Source: Labilibacter sediminis (lineage in GTDB: Bacteria > Bacteroidota > Bacteroidia > Bacteroidales > Marinilabiliaceae). Taken from it: a stretch of DNA of 64,000 nt. Position numbers and translations under genes: made by a program. Below, in pieces: positions 51,875-61,176 of the stretch (position 1 is the stretch's first letter; each line of letters begins with the position of its first letter). The stretch covers positions 248,001 to 312,000 of the forward strand of contig NZ_VCHY01000003.1 in NCBI RefSeq assembly GCF_005877885.1, read 5' to 3'. Below the pieces are notes generated by a model. It saw only the letters and a list, made by a program, of their open reading frames with translations, did no database searches and was not told the DNA's origin.

Positions 51875-52791
51875 TGAACTACGCTCCCATCGCTCTTTTT
51901 ACCTATAACAGATATAAACACACTAGGCAAACCATTGAGTCATTACTTAAAAACTCATTGGCCCAAGAAAGTGAACTGTATATTTTCTCAGATGGAGCAA
52001 AAAAAGGTGATGAAGAAAAGGTAGAGAGCGTTAGAGCATATCTTAAAACAATAAGCGGATTTAAAGCTGTTCACATTAAATACGGTGAGCAAAATAAAGG
52101 ATTGGCAAACTCTATTATAGATGGAGTTACATCTTTGTTTCAAAAGTACCCAAGCGTAATTGTCCTCGAAGATGATTTACAGACATCTCCACATTTTTTA
52201 CAATTTATGAATGATGCTTTAAACCATTATTCTCCTAATGAAATCTGGTCCATTGCCGGATATTCGCCTAATATTAAAATACCTTCTTCATATCAATTCG
52301 ATAGCTTTTTGGTACATAGAAATTGCAGCTGGGGTTGGGCCACATGGAAACAAAATTGGGAAAAAACAGATTGGAATATTTCTGGTTTTAATGATTTTTT
52401 TGTTGACAAGAGTAAACGTAAAAAATTTGAACGGGGAGGAAATGACTTATCTATTATGTTTTTAAAACAGCAAATGCAAGTGATTCACTCCTGGTCTGTT
52501 CGATTCAACTTTGGGGCTTTTACCTACAACCTGCCAACTGTATACCCTGTTAAGTCACTGGTTAAAAATTTAGGTGTTGATGGTAGCGGAACTCATATGA
52601 AACAAAGCTCTAAATACAATACCACATTGGCTACAAATTCTGTTATCAATACAAACTATTGCTCATACAATAATTTTAATACAATTATAGAACACCGTTT
52701 TAAGCGTTTTTACAACACATCTCTATACAGAAGAGTAATTAACTTATATAAAACCTTTAAAGCTGTTAAAAGCATAAAAAAACCCCGTTAA
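51874..52791 (+). CDS. GT-A family glycosyltransferase
   Basis: A 305-aa glycosyltransferase: ALFTYNRYKHTRQTIESLLK at the N-terminus and VLEDDLQTSPHFL near residue 92 (the acidic EDD that takes the place of DxD). The middle WGWATWKQNW is typical of GT2-like or sialyl-type enzymes of surface polysaccharide loci. The ATG shares its A with the TAA of the preceding gene. Sugar donor unknown. The gene's last codons overlap a hairpin used by the opposite FadL gene. Confidence 0.83.
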   Translation: MNYAPIALFTYNRYKHTRQTIESLLKNSLAQESELYIFSDGAKKGDEEKVESVRAYLKTISGFKAVHIKYGEQNKGLANSIIDGVTSLFQKYPSVIVLEDDLQTSPHFLQFMNDALNHYSPNEIWSIAGYSPNIKIPSSYQFDSFLVHRNCSWGWATWKQNWEKTDWNISGFNDFFVDKSKRKKFERGGNDLSIMFLKQQMQVIHSWSVRFNFGAFTYNLPTVYPVKSLVKNLGVDGSGTHMKQSSKYNTTLATNSVINTNYCSYNNFNTIIEHRFKRFYNTSLYRRVINLYKTFKAVKSIKKPR

Positions 52792-52806
52792 AATAAATTA
52801 ACGAGG
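52776..52806 (-). terminator. Terminator of the fadL-like gene
   Basis: CCCCGTTAA (52783-52791) pairs with TTAACGAGG (52798-52806), one mismatch, and on the minus strand ends in a T7 run that lies in the 3' end of the glycosyltransferase. It begins 41 bases after the FadL stop. Confidence 0.78.
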
Positions 52807-52846
52807 CCAATATCATATTCGCATTTAAATTTACTCTTTTAATCCA

Positions 52847-54097
52847 TTAAAAGGTAATACTCAATTCCACCTCAAACACACCCATTTCCAGCTCTATTTG
52901 TTGAGCAGGATCCATCGGATTAGGCCCCTTAACTGTATTGGCCGGAGCATAAACCAAGGCTATATTAAGATCTTTGGCTTTTTCTCCAAATGTTTTGGTT
53001 GCACCAACTGTAATATGCTGATTATTGATGGCAGGAGCTAATATATTAAACATCACTTCAGAAGAAGGAATTGGCTCTTCACCAAAAGCATAACCACCAC
53101 GTAAGATCAAACTTTCACTTGCCTGTACTTCAGTACCAAACTTAAAAATGGTCATGTCTTTCCAACCAAATCCGGCTCCATCATCAGAACCCAATAATTT
53201 ACCTTCATTTAAATTAGACATCGGATTACCTATGGATTTAATTTTACTGTAATTGATCTGCTGCACATCAAACAATACCTTTACCTTTTCCGAAACTTCA
53301 TAATTCAAACCTAGAGTCCAGTTAGATGGTGCATCAAAACCACCTTCTTCTGCAAATAAACCTGCATACTCATCAAACTTGCCCATATAAGTTCTGGATT
53401 GATAAGTGGCTCCCAGATGAAGACCATCCATCACCTCTCCCATATAACCAAGCTTAAATCCGGCTCCAAAGCTGTTGTCAACTCCGTTATTTGATAGTTT
53501 TTCCTTATTAGTTGAAATACCCATCTCTCCAAACATGCTTAAGCCCTCAGCTTTAAATCTCTGGTAGGTTAAAACGGCAGAAACACCTACACTATGCTTA
53601 TCCCCTAATTTTAAAGAATAAGTAGGATCTGCGTTAATCTGCATAAAATTAACTCCTGTAGTTTCTATAGATTGATCTCCAAAAACCTGAGCTGGATAAT
53701 CAGATGCTATTCCACTACCTGAAATGGAAAATCCAAAAGCACTTTGGTCATTGATTTGCCAATTAGCACCAACGTTTGGAATAAATAATAAATTAATATC
53801 GCTCTCTACAGTACCAGGCATTAACGAAACTGCTGGTGGACCACTAGGGGTACCCGATACCGTAAATGATACCGAAGGCATCATAAAATTAGCCACAAAG
53901 CTATATTGCTTACCCAAATAAGCTCTACCAGCGGGATTATTGCCAATAATGGATGTTTTATAGTACGCAACACCGGTGCCACCCATACCTTTACTAACAG
54001 TACCATAGCCCAACATAAAATAACCATCAATTGCCTTTAACATAGACGGAAATACAAAGCACAAAAGTGCCACAAACAATAGATTAATTGTTTTCAT
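52847..54097 (-). CDS. FadL/OmpP1/TodX-family outer-membrane transporter
   Basis: A 416-aa outer-membrane barrel: signal peptide (1-22), then DGYFMLGYGTVSKGMGGTGV, the canonical OmpP1/FadL N-terminus with the plug-like GMGGTG, and the IIGNNPAG segment (NPA). It ends VFEVELSITF with a terminal Phe. FadL-type channels bring in hydrophobic molecules such as long-chain fatty acids by lateral diffusion. The gene is alone on the minus strand; its substrate is inferred from family. ATG preceded by an AT-rich spacer. Confidence 0.9.
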   Translation of the reverse strand: MKTINLLFVALLCFVFPSMLKAIDGYFMLGYGTVSKGMGGTGVAYYKTSIIGNNPAGRAYLGKQYSFVANFMMPSVSFTVSGTPSGPPAVSLMPGTVESDINLLFIPNVGANWQINDQSAFGFSISGSGIASDYPAQVFGDQSIETTGVNFMQINADPTYSLKLGDKHSVGVSAVLTYQRFKAEGLSMFGEMGISTNKEKLSNNGVDNSFGAGFKLGYMGEVMDGLHLGATYQSRTYMGKFDEYAGLFAEEGGFDAPSNWTLGLNYEVSEKVKVLFDVQQINYSKIKSIGNPMSNLNEGKLLGSDDGAGFGWKDMTIFKFGTEVQASESLILRGGYAFGEEPIPSSEVMFNILAPAINNQHITVGATKTFGEKAKDLNIALVYAPANTVKGPNPMDPAQQIELEMGVFEVELSITF

Positions 54098-54414
54098 AAA
54101 ATTTTTAATTAAGGTTTAGATGTAATTTATAACTCGTGAAAATATTAAACATAGCAAATAAAATATTTACTTCATAGCATATCGCTAACCTGAATCAAAA
54201 TTACATAGTTCATATTTTACATTCACTCATCTATACGCAACATATATATTATTGTTACCTGAAAATTCAACTACAAAACCTTAATATATTTAAATCAATA
54301 CGAGTACACCAAAACCGCAACGTCCATAAAATACTATATACCAATACAGTAGCATAACCAATAAAATATAAGCATAAATTTTAATGATCTAAAAATTGGT
54401 TTAAAAGTAGTCAG
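54098..54414. other. AT-rich intergenic region, nothing recognised
   Basis: Between the fadL-like gene and the flippase gene, both on the minus strand, I see no small frame of coding quality, hairpin with T-run, or repeat shared with other parts of the window. It must hold the promoter for fadL-like gene. Confidence 0.5.
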
Positions 54415-55926
54415 TTATTTATCTTTTAATGACTTAATGTTGTGAAGTAGTGATGATAATTTTTTCCATTTGAGCCAGAAATGCTTAATTCTGCGTTTCT
54501 CCTCTATTAACAGAAAACCAGATAAGTAAATAAACAAAATCCAAAATATTACCAAGCCTGTTTTATAAAGTAAATTCAGCAATAAATGGTCGATATGCAC
54601 TATATATAACGCTAACAGCACAATAGCAGAGTCAAGAAATAAGATAAATATGCGTTTCCATTCAAAAACTATATTTAAATTTTTCAATACAAAAATAAGC
54701 AAGACCAAGGATGAAATAACCTGCACTATACCAGTAGCATAGGCAGCACCCAACGAATACCATATCGGAATTAATAGATAGTTTAAATAAACATTCAAAG
54801 CTCCTGATAAAATAGATATAACACCTATTACCCTTGTCCTTTTTATCTTATTAATAGGTAATGTAAGCATATGTCGAATACCTCCAAACACTAAACCAAT
54901 GGTTAAAACAGGAACAATAGTGGCTGAATTAAAGTAAGATTCATTGTTAGCAGCAAATAAAACAATGGCCTCGTCAATAAATACGATTAAAATAAGACTG
55001 CAAAAGGTTATACCTGTTAAGAAATAAGTGAACGACCTACTGAAAAATCTATCGTTACTACTGCTATTTACACCCTTAAAATAAGTATGCATATATGCAT
55101 TTATAAATGCATTCACTATTAATAAATTAACAATATTTGATATTTTATGTGCTAAGGTAAACGTTCCTACATTTTTAAGATTAGAGAACCAGTTTATAAA
55201 GTATTTATCGGTAAAATTAAAGGTGATATTAACCATATTTCCCAATGCAACCGGAAAACCATAAGTAAGCATATCTTTCAATAAGCGAAACTCAAATTTG
55301 AGTTCACTATTGGCAATAATAACCGGAACTAATATTACAAACTGTATGATGGCAGATAGTAGGGTTGCCCAAAAAATACCCTCCAGCTTCATTTTAAAAA
55401 CAGCCAAAAAAACCACAACCAATCCCACAAAAACCAGCAATTGAATAATTTGAACGAAAGAATGTTTTTTTGCCCTATGTTGCACTCGTAACAGCAGCAT
55501 TGGCACATCAGATAGAAGTTTAATCAAGTTACCTGATATAAATAACAAGATAATATCAGGTTGAATATCTGTTTTAAAATAATAAACAGACAGATAGTTA
55601 AATCCAAAATACAATGCAATACTTAATAAAATACAGATGGCAACATTGAAAGTAAAAGTTGTAAAAAATAAACTTTTTTTATTCGGTGTGGTATCTTCAT
55701 CCCAATACCATCTTGTTAATCCAAGCTTAATCCCCAGACCAGAAAACACCTGAAACAATTGAAATATTACTTCAAAAAGAGCATATAAACCAAATATTTC
55801 AATCGGTAAATACAAAGCATATACAGGCAATAGTATAACTCCTGAAAGCTTGCCTGCCAAATTACCTATACTATAAAAGGCCGATTGTATCGCTGTTGAT
55901 TTAAAACTCTTAAATATTTCGCTCAT
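54415..55926 (-). CDS. Wzx-like oligosaccharide flippase (MATE/MOP superfamily)
   Basis: A 503-aa polytopic membrane protein with about 12-14 hydrophobic segments. SAFYSIGNLAGKLSGVILLP at residues 14-33 and the following YALYLPIEIFGLYALFEVI are the typical beginning of Polysacc_synt (Wzx/RfbX) proteins. It would flip undecaprenyl-linked oligosaccharide units across the inner membrane. It is on the strand opposite to the nitroreductase/pyruvyl transferase/glycosyltransferase operon, separated by fadL, so this is a scattered polysaccharide set rather than a classic cluster. Confidence 0.87.
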   Translation of the reverse strand: MSEIFKSFKSTAIQSAFYSIGNLAGKLSGVILLPVYALYLPIEIFGLYALFEVIFQLFQVFSGLGIKLGLTRWYWDEDTTPNKKSLFFTTFTFNVAICILLSIALYFGFNYLSVYYFKTDIQPDIILLFISGNLIKLLSDVPMLLLRVQHRAKKHSFVQIIQLLVFVGLVVVFLAVFKMKLEGIFWATLLSAIIQFVILVPVIIANSELKFEFRLLKDMLTYGFPVALGNMVNITFNFTDKYFINWFSNLKNVGTFTLAHKISNIVNLLIVNAFINAYMHTYFKGVNSSSNDRFFSRSFTYFLTGITFCSLILIVFIDEAIVLFAANNESYFNSATIVPVLTIGLVFGGIRHMLTLPINKIKRTRVIGVISILSGALNVYLNYLLIPIWYSLGAAYATGIVQVISSLVLLIFVLKNLNIVFEWKRIFILFLDSAIVLLALYIVHIDHLLLNLLYKTGLVIFWILFIYLSGFLLIEEKRRIKHFWLKWKKLSSLLHNIKSLKDK

Positions 55927-55980
55927 TTAGATGGAATGTATAATTAACCTTCAAACTTAAAAAAAACAATCACTTAAACG

Positions 55981-56016
55981 TAAAAAATGCCATTACTTTG
56001 CAAGTAATGGCATTTT
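55981..56016 (-). terminator. Strong terminator after the surface-fibre gene remnant
   Basis: AAAATGCCATTACTT (55984-55998) pairs perfectly over 15 bases with AAGTAATGGCATTTT (56002-56016), loop TGC; on the minus strand it runs into TTTTTT. It survives although the gene in front of it is only a fragment. Confidence 0.88.
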
Positions 56017-56038
56017 AACTTTATTATCTTAAAGATTC

Positions 56039-56356
56039 CTACTCCATGGTCATATTAACTGTATACCAATTTGATCCGTTATATAGGTGCAACTTTCCAT
56101 CTGTTCCAAAATACATATCGCCCATTTGCGGATTTAAAGGTGCGTTATCGAGTGGCTCAAGACGTATTGCATCCGATATATGTAATTTTCTAACGGGTTC
56201 TTCTACGCCAACTCCTATGTTTCCAGTACTTCTCTGAATAACCAATCTTTTTACACTTCCATTCCCTCCTGGATTATTATCTGTTTCCTCTGAAATACTA
56301 AAATATCCATTAGGCTTATCACTATTAATTCGCCAAAATAACCTCCAATTTGTAGT
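56039..56356 (-). pseudogene. 3' remnant of a Bacteroidota surface-fibre (tail-fibre-like) protein gene
   Basis: The minus-strand frame is open from 56356 to the stop at 56039 (105 codons) but has no start codon: TAA comes directly in front. The peptide reads TNWRLFWRINSDKPNGYFSI, then QRSTGNIGVGVEEPVRKLHI, then GDMYFGTDGKLHLYNGSNW. The last two blocks are the well-known C-terminal repeat/knob of Bacteroidota cell-surface and fibre-like proteins (NIGVGTxxPxxKLHI and GDMYF..D..L..Y.G..W). It is the end of a longer gene whose 5' part is gone; a TTG at 56245 gives a 68-aa frame that is unlikely to be functional. A strong terminator follows. Confidence 0.7.
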
Positions 56357-56396
56357 TTAGTTAATCTGTTTAAGAGGTCTTAAAACTAATATAATT

Positions 56397-57296
56397 TTAA
56401 TAATATTCAACCTTATCAAAACTATCTCCTTCTAAACTTAAAATTTCAGTTAATAAGTTATTGGCTAATCTACTGGCCCCTATTCTAAACAGATTATTAT
56501 TTAACCATTCTTCTCCAAGTATATCCTTTACTACAGCATAATACTTAAGCGCATCTCTGGTTTCCGCTATTCCTCCGGCTGGCTTAAAACCAACTTTTCT
56601 TTTCTGTTTTTCATGATAGGCTTTTATTGCCTGACACATGACATAGGCAGCTGTTAAACTAGCCGCTTTCCCACTTTTACCAGTACTGGTTTTTATAAAA
56701 TCAGCCCCGGCGTCCATAGCAATAATGGAGGCATTCCAAATTAATTCCGGTTCTATTAGCGAACCAGTCTCAAGAATAACCTTAAGATGCGCATCTTTAC
56801 TCGCTTCTTTTAACTGACGTATTTCTTCATAAACAAACTCATAATTCCCTTCTAAAAACTCCCCTACAGAAATCACCACATCAACTTCGTTTGCCCCAAA
56901 ATCAACAGCTTTTTTGGTTTCCAGTACCTTTAAATCCAAAAATGTTTGCGATGCAGGAAAACCTCCGGAAACAACAGCTCTTTTAACACCTTCAGCCTTT
57001 AAATATTGCTTTAATACAGGCGAAAAAACCGGATATACACATACACCTCCAACATTGGGAATATTCGGGAATTTCTCTTTAAAACCATTAACCTTTTCTA
57101 CGAAAGCTTTTACTGAATCAGCTGAATCCGTTTCTTTTAAAGTAGTTAAATCAATACAGCTAAAAATCGTTTTTAAAGTATCTAAATCAATTTCATCGCT
57201 TAATTGACTTTGCTGTATTTCTTCTATTTTAGAATCAATTTCCTGATCTTTATAAGGCACTACGTAATCTTCCAAAATATTTTCGGATTCCATCAT
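56397..57296 (-). CDS. deoC: Deoxyribose-phosphate aldolase
   Basis: A 299-aa DeoC, class I aldolase that splits deoxyribose 5-phosphate into glyceraldehyde 3-phosphate and acetaldehyde. The Schiff-base Lys is in DFIKTSTGKSG, the second Lys in VGFKPAGGIA, and the conserved VCVYPVFSPVLKQYL region is intact. The ATG at 57296 begins one base after the stop of the MazG-like gene, so I chose it over in-frame ATGs upstream (57314 and 57368) that overlap that gene. Third gene of the dtd-mazG-deoC operon. Confidence 0.9.
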   Translation of the reverse strand: MMESENILEDYVVPYKDQEIDSKIEEIQQSQLSDEIDLDTLKTIFSCIDLTTLKETDSADSVKAFVEKVNGFKEKFPNIPNVGGVCVYPVFSPVLKQYLKAEGVKRAVVSGGFPASQTFLDLKVLETKKAVDFGANEVDVVISVGEFLEGNYEFVYEEIRQLKEASKDAHLKVILETGSLIEPELIWNASIIAMDAGADFIKTSTGKSGKAASLTAAYVMCQAIKAYHEKQKRKVGFKPAGGIAETRDALKYYAVVKDILGEEWLNNNLFRIGASRLANNLLTEILSLEGDSFDKVEYY

Positions 57297-57297
57297 A

Positions 57298-57621
57298 TTA
57301 TTTAAGTTTTTCATTGTTATTATGTCTGTTTTTATCTCTATTGGTTTTCTTTTGAATATTCTGTTCAAGAGCTTCTGTTAAATTTACCCCGGTTTGATTG
57401 GCCAAACAGATAAGTACCCAAAGTACATCAGCCATTTCATCTGCTAAATTTTCCGACTCTCCTTCCTTAAACGACTGTTCTCCATACTTACGAGAAATTA
57501 CACGGGCCAACTCACCTACTTCTTCAGTAAGTATAGTCATATTAGTTAGCTCATTAAAGTATCGTACACCAATGGTTTTTATCCATTTATCTACCTTTTC
57601 CTGTGCTTCTTGTATTGTCAT
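57298..57621 (-). CDS. MazG-like nucleotide pyrophosphohydrolase
   Basis: A 107-aa all-alpha NTP pyrophosphatase. The metal motif is EEVGELARVISRKYGEQ (ExxE) and later ADEMADVLWVLICLANQTG (ExxD), as in MazG-like/dUTPase-type hydrolases. It probably removes unwanted NTPs. Ends 1 base before deoC and starts 47 bases after dtd; same operon. Confidence 0.88.
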   Translation of the reverse strand: MTIQEAQEKVDKWIKTIGVRYFNELTNMTILTEEVGELARVISRKYGEQSFKEGESENLADEMADVLWVLICLANQTGVNLTEALEQNIQKKTNRDKNRHNNNEKLK

Positions 57622-57668
57622 ATTAAAACTCTGTTAATGAATTATTTTTTGGTATATGAACACTTTGC

Positions 57669-58121
57669 CTACTGTTTATCTTTTGTATCCATAGTTATTG
57701 TAACCGGTCCGTCATTTATAAGTGAAACTTGCATACTAGCACCAAATTCACCCGTTTGAACCTTCTTTCCAAGTACTTCTTCCATCCTTAGTACAAAATG
57801 CTCGTAAATAGGTATAGAAACTTCAGGTTTGGCCGCATCAATATAAGAAGGTCGATTACCTTTTTTTGTTTTGGCATGAAGTGTAAACTGACTCACTACA
57901 ATTACATCCCCATCAACATCCATGATCGACTTGTTCATTACACCATCTTCATCGTTAAATATTCTTAAGTTGATTATTTTTTTGATTAACCATTCAGAAT
58001 CTTTTTCATCATCATCGTGACCAATTCCTAACAAAACCAACAAACCATTTTTTATGCAAGATTTTACTTTTTCATTTATGGTAACTTTTGCTTCGGACAC
58101 TCTTTGAATAACTACTTTCAT
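57669..58121 (-). CDS. dtd: D-aminoacyl-tRNA deacylase
   Basis: A 150-aa DTD, which removes D-amino acids from mischarged tRNA. Both active-site signatures are present: SQFTLHAKTKKGNRPSY and NDGPVTITMDT (the Gly-cisPro motif). MKVVIQRVSEAKVTI is the family start. First gene of the operon with mazG-like and deoC. Confidence 0.94.
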   Translation of the reverse strand: MKVVIQRVSEAKVTINEKVKSCIKNGLLVLLGIGHDDDEKDSEWLIKKIINLRIFNDEDGVMNKSIMDVDGDVIVVSQFTLHAKTKKGNRPSYIDAAKPEVSIPIYEHFVLRMEEVLGKKVQTGEFGASMQVSLINDGPVTITMDTKDKQ

Positions 58122-58376
58122 CTATATATGTATATTTTTATATTACAAGATATTTTAAACCATTATTAAGAAATAAATGTTGAATTGTGTAAAATTAGAA
58201 TATTTTTATCGATTTAAAGCTAGAATAACAGTTTATACCACTAAAACAAAACAACTATACCAACCATTTTATACACTCTATTTCATACACTTATACTATT
58301 TACATAAACCTTTACTACAACCTTTAAAGCTCTGAGAATTTAATAAAAACATTAACCTTATAGATTATACACAAGC

Positions 58377-59351
58377 ATGCGCATTATATTGAGTAAAAAA
58401 AACAATCCATTTGAAAATTTAGCTACCGAAGAATATTTACTTAAAAATTTTACGGAAGACATATTTTTTCTTTACATCAATTCAAAAAGTATTGTTGTAG
58501 GCAAACATCAAAATACACTTTCAGAAATTAATCACTCTTTTATTTCAGAAAATAATATTCCGGTAATTAGGAGACTTTCCGGAGGAGGTACTGTCTTCCA
58601 TGATTTGGGTAATATAAATTTTTGCTTTATTACTTCAGGAGCAAAAGGTGAACTGGTAAACTTTAAAAAATATACAAGTCCAATGGTATCGTTCTTAAAC
58701 GCTATAGATGTGGCTGCACATTTTGGTGGAAGAAATGATATACTTATAGATGGTTGTAAAATTAGCGGAAATGCATCGCATGTGTTTAAAAGCAGGGTTA
58801 TGCACCATGGAACACTTTTATTTAATAGTGAATTAAGCTCACTTACAAACGCCTTAAAAAATGATCCTACCAAGTTTAAAGACAAAGCAGTTAAATCAGT
58901 GAGAAGTAAAGTAACCAATATACATTCGCATTTAAAAACACCTCTAACGATCAATGAATTTATAGAGAAACTTTACGAGTATATTCATGCGAACTATAAC
59001 TGCAAAAAATACATTCTATCTGAAAATGATTACGACCAAATTAATAAACTCGTTGAAGATAAATTTAAAACCTGGGAATGGAACTATGGATACAGCCCTA
59101 AATTTGAACTAAAAAAACGAACTAAAACTTCAACAGGCAAACGTTTTGAATTTACATTACAGGTAGTTAAAGGAACCATTAAAAGTGTTAATATCAAATC
59201 TAATTCAACACAAAAAGAGTGGGTAAATGATTTAGAAAACAGCTTAACTGATATATATCATCGTCCGGATTCTATTCAATTCTCTACCGAAAAACTTTTT
59301 GAAAAAGCGAAGGATTTAAAACTAAATGAACTTTTGGAAGCACTATTTTAA
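58377..59351 (+). CDS. lplA: Lipoate-protein ligase
   Basis: A 324-aa lipoate--protein ligase A, which attaches scavenged lipoate to E2 and GcvH proteins using ATP. RRLSGGGTVFHDLGNINFCF (residues 63-82) is the lipoyl-adenylate binding signature, followed by the ILIDGCKISGNAS with the catalytic Lys and HHGTLLF. The C-terminal accessory domain is present. It is convergent with uvrC, only 7 bases apart. Confidence 0.92.
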   Translation: MRIILSKKNNPFENLATEEYLLKNFTEDIFFLYINSKSIVVGKHQNTLSEINHSFISENNIPVIRRLSGGGTVFHDLGNINFCFITSGAKGELVNFKKYTSPMVSFLNAIDVAAHFGGRNDILIDGCKISGNASHVFKSRVMHHGTLLFNSELSSLTNALKNDPTKFKDKAVKSVRSKVTNIHSHLKTPLTINEFIEKLYEYIHANYNCKKYILSENDYDQINKLVEDKFKTWEWNYGYSPKFELKKRTKTSTGKRFEFTLQVVKGTIKSVNIKSNSTQKEWVNDLENSLTDIYHRPDSIQFSTEKLFEKAKDLKLNELLEALF

Positions 59352-59358
59352 GTGCTTC

Positions 59359-61176
59359 TTATTTTTTAGAATTAAAATAATTCCACACCAAACTTCCTTT
59401 TGCCTTTCCTATAACACCTACAATATCCTCTACTTTTAACTTTTTAATTTGGGATACAGATTTAAATTCTGTCAGAAGGTTTTGTTTTGTTTTCTCTCCT
59501 ATTCCTTTAATTTCATCCAGCTCCGAAGCCACAAAATTTTTGGAACGTTGATTACGATGAAAAGTTATACCAAAACGATGAGCTTCATTTCTGGCATGCT
59601 GTATCACTTTTAACGATTCTGAATTCTTATCCAAATACAAAGGTACCGGATCACCAGGAAAAAAGATTTCTTCAAGTCGTTTAGCAATTCCAATAACAGC
59701 TATTTTATCATCTATTTTTAAACGTCTAAATATCTTCATTGCAGCACCTAACTGCCCCTTACCTCCATCTATAATTACGAGTTTAGGCAGTGCTTCATTC
59801 TCCGCAATTAATCGCGAATAACGACGCTCTATAATTTCCTCCATACTGGCAAAATCATCAGGCCCAACTACTGTTTTAATATTAAAATGTCGATAATCCT
59901 TTTTACTCGGTTTGGCATTTTTAAACACCACACAGGCTGCTACAGCGAAATCACCCTGTATATTTGAGTTATCGAAACACTCAATATGATCGGGTATTTC
60001 TGTTAATCTTAAATCCTTTTTCATGGTATTTAAGATTCTGTCTTCTCGTGTTTCCTTTTTACGAATCGACTGCTGCTTTAACTTTTCCAGTCGGTAATAT
60101 TTGACATTACGCTCAGATAAATCTAAAAGTTTTTTCTTATCCCCTTTTTGCGGAGTAATAAATTTTACTGAATCAAAATGCGTATCGGGTTTTATAGGCA
60201 CAATAATTTCGCGTGAGGTGCTATGCAAACGACTCCTAATTTCAGTGATAGCTAAAGATAATAATTCCGGTAATGATTCATTTAATTTCTTTTTAAGCTC
60301 AATGGTATGCGCCTGTATAATGGCTCCATTTACTACTTTTAAAAAATTTACATAAGCTGAAGATTCGTCATCTATAATAGAATAAACATCCACATTATTA
60401 ATACTGGAACTTACAACTGTAGATTTACTTTGGAAATTATTAAGCTGCTTAATTTTTTGCTTGATCTGATCTGCTTCTTCAAACTTAAAATCAGCGGCAT
60501 AATCCAGCATTAGGTCTTTCAAATATTTAAGTACACTTCCAATATTACCCCTAAGAATATTCTTAATATCTGAGATATTTTGGAGGTATAAATCTTCATC
60601 ATATTCACCAATGCAAGGACCTTTACAGTTGCCTAAATGATATTCTAAACAAACCTTATACTTACCTTCTGCAATATTTTTTTGGGAAAGATTAAGCTTA
60701 CAATTACGTAAAGGATATGACGATTTAAACAAGTCTAATAAGGTACGTACCATCCCCACTGAAGTATATGGACCGAAATATAAACTCCCGTCTTTTACAA
60801 CATGACGCGTAGAAAACACTCTGGGATATGACTCATTCTTTACGACTATCCAAGGGAAAGATTTATCGTCTTTAAGTAAAACATTATATCTGGGTTGATA
60901 TTTCTTAATAAGGTTATTTTCCAACAGTAAAGCATCCTCTTCAGAATCCACAACAATGTGTTCTACATTGGCAATATTACGAATCAACAAAGCTGTTTTA
61001 CCATTATCAGGCTTACCTACAAAATAAGAAGAAACTCGCTTTTTTAAATTCTTAGCTTTACCTACATAAATGATTTTCCCATCCTTATTGAAGTATTGAT
61101 ACACTCCGGGGTCGGATGGCAAAACCGATATTTTTTGTTTTAAAAACTCAAATTTATTATTTAAAACCTCCCCCAT
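59359..61176 (-). CDS. uvrC: Excinuclease ABC subunit C
   Basis: A 605-aa UvrC, the dual-incision nuclease of nucleotide excision repair. Domains: GIY-YIG (about 15-95; GVYQYFNKDGKIIYVGKAKN), a UvrB-binding UVR segment (FKFEEADQIKQKIKQL), the RNase H-like endonuclease (ECFDNSNIQGDFAVAACVVF) and a tandem HhH tail (LDEIKGIGEKTKQNLLTEFK). The stop of adeC directly abuts its ATG, so they are likely co-transcribed. Confidence 0.95.
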   Translation of the reverse strand: MGEVLNNKFEFLKQKISVLPSDPGVYQYFNKDGKIIYVGKAKNLKKRVSSYFVGKPDNGKTALLIRNIANVEHIVVDSEEDALLLENNLIKKYQPRYNVLLKDDKSFPWIVVKNESYPRVFSTRHVVKDGSLYFGPYTSVGMVRTLLDLFKSSYPLRNCKLNLSQKNIAEGKYKVCLEYHLGNCKGPCIGEYDEDLYLQNISDIKNILRGNIGSVLKYLKDLMLDYAADFKFEEADQIKQKIKQLNNFQSKSTVVSSSINNVDVYSIIDDESSAYVNFLKVVNGAIIQAHTIELKKKLNESLPELLSLAITEIRSRLHSTSREIIVPIKPDTHFDSVKFITPQKGDKKKLLDLSERNVKYYRLEKLKQQSIRKKETREDRILNTMKKDLRLTEIPDHIECFDNSNIQGDFAVAACVVFKNAKPSKKDYRHFNIKTVVGPDDFASMEEIIERRYSRLIAENEALPKLVIIDGGKGQLGAAMKIFRRLKIDDKIAVIGIAKRLEEIFFPGDPVPLYLDKNSESLKVIQHARNEAHRFGITFHRNQRSKNFVASELDEIKGIGEKTKQNLLTEFKSVSQIKKLKVEDIVGVIGKAKGSLVWNYFNSKK

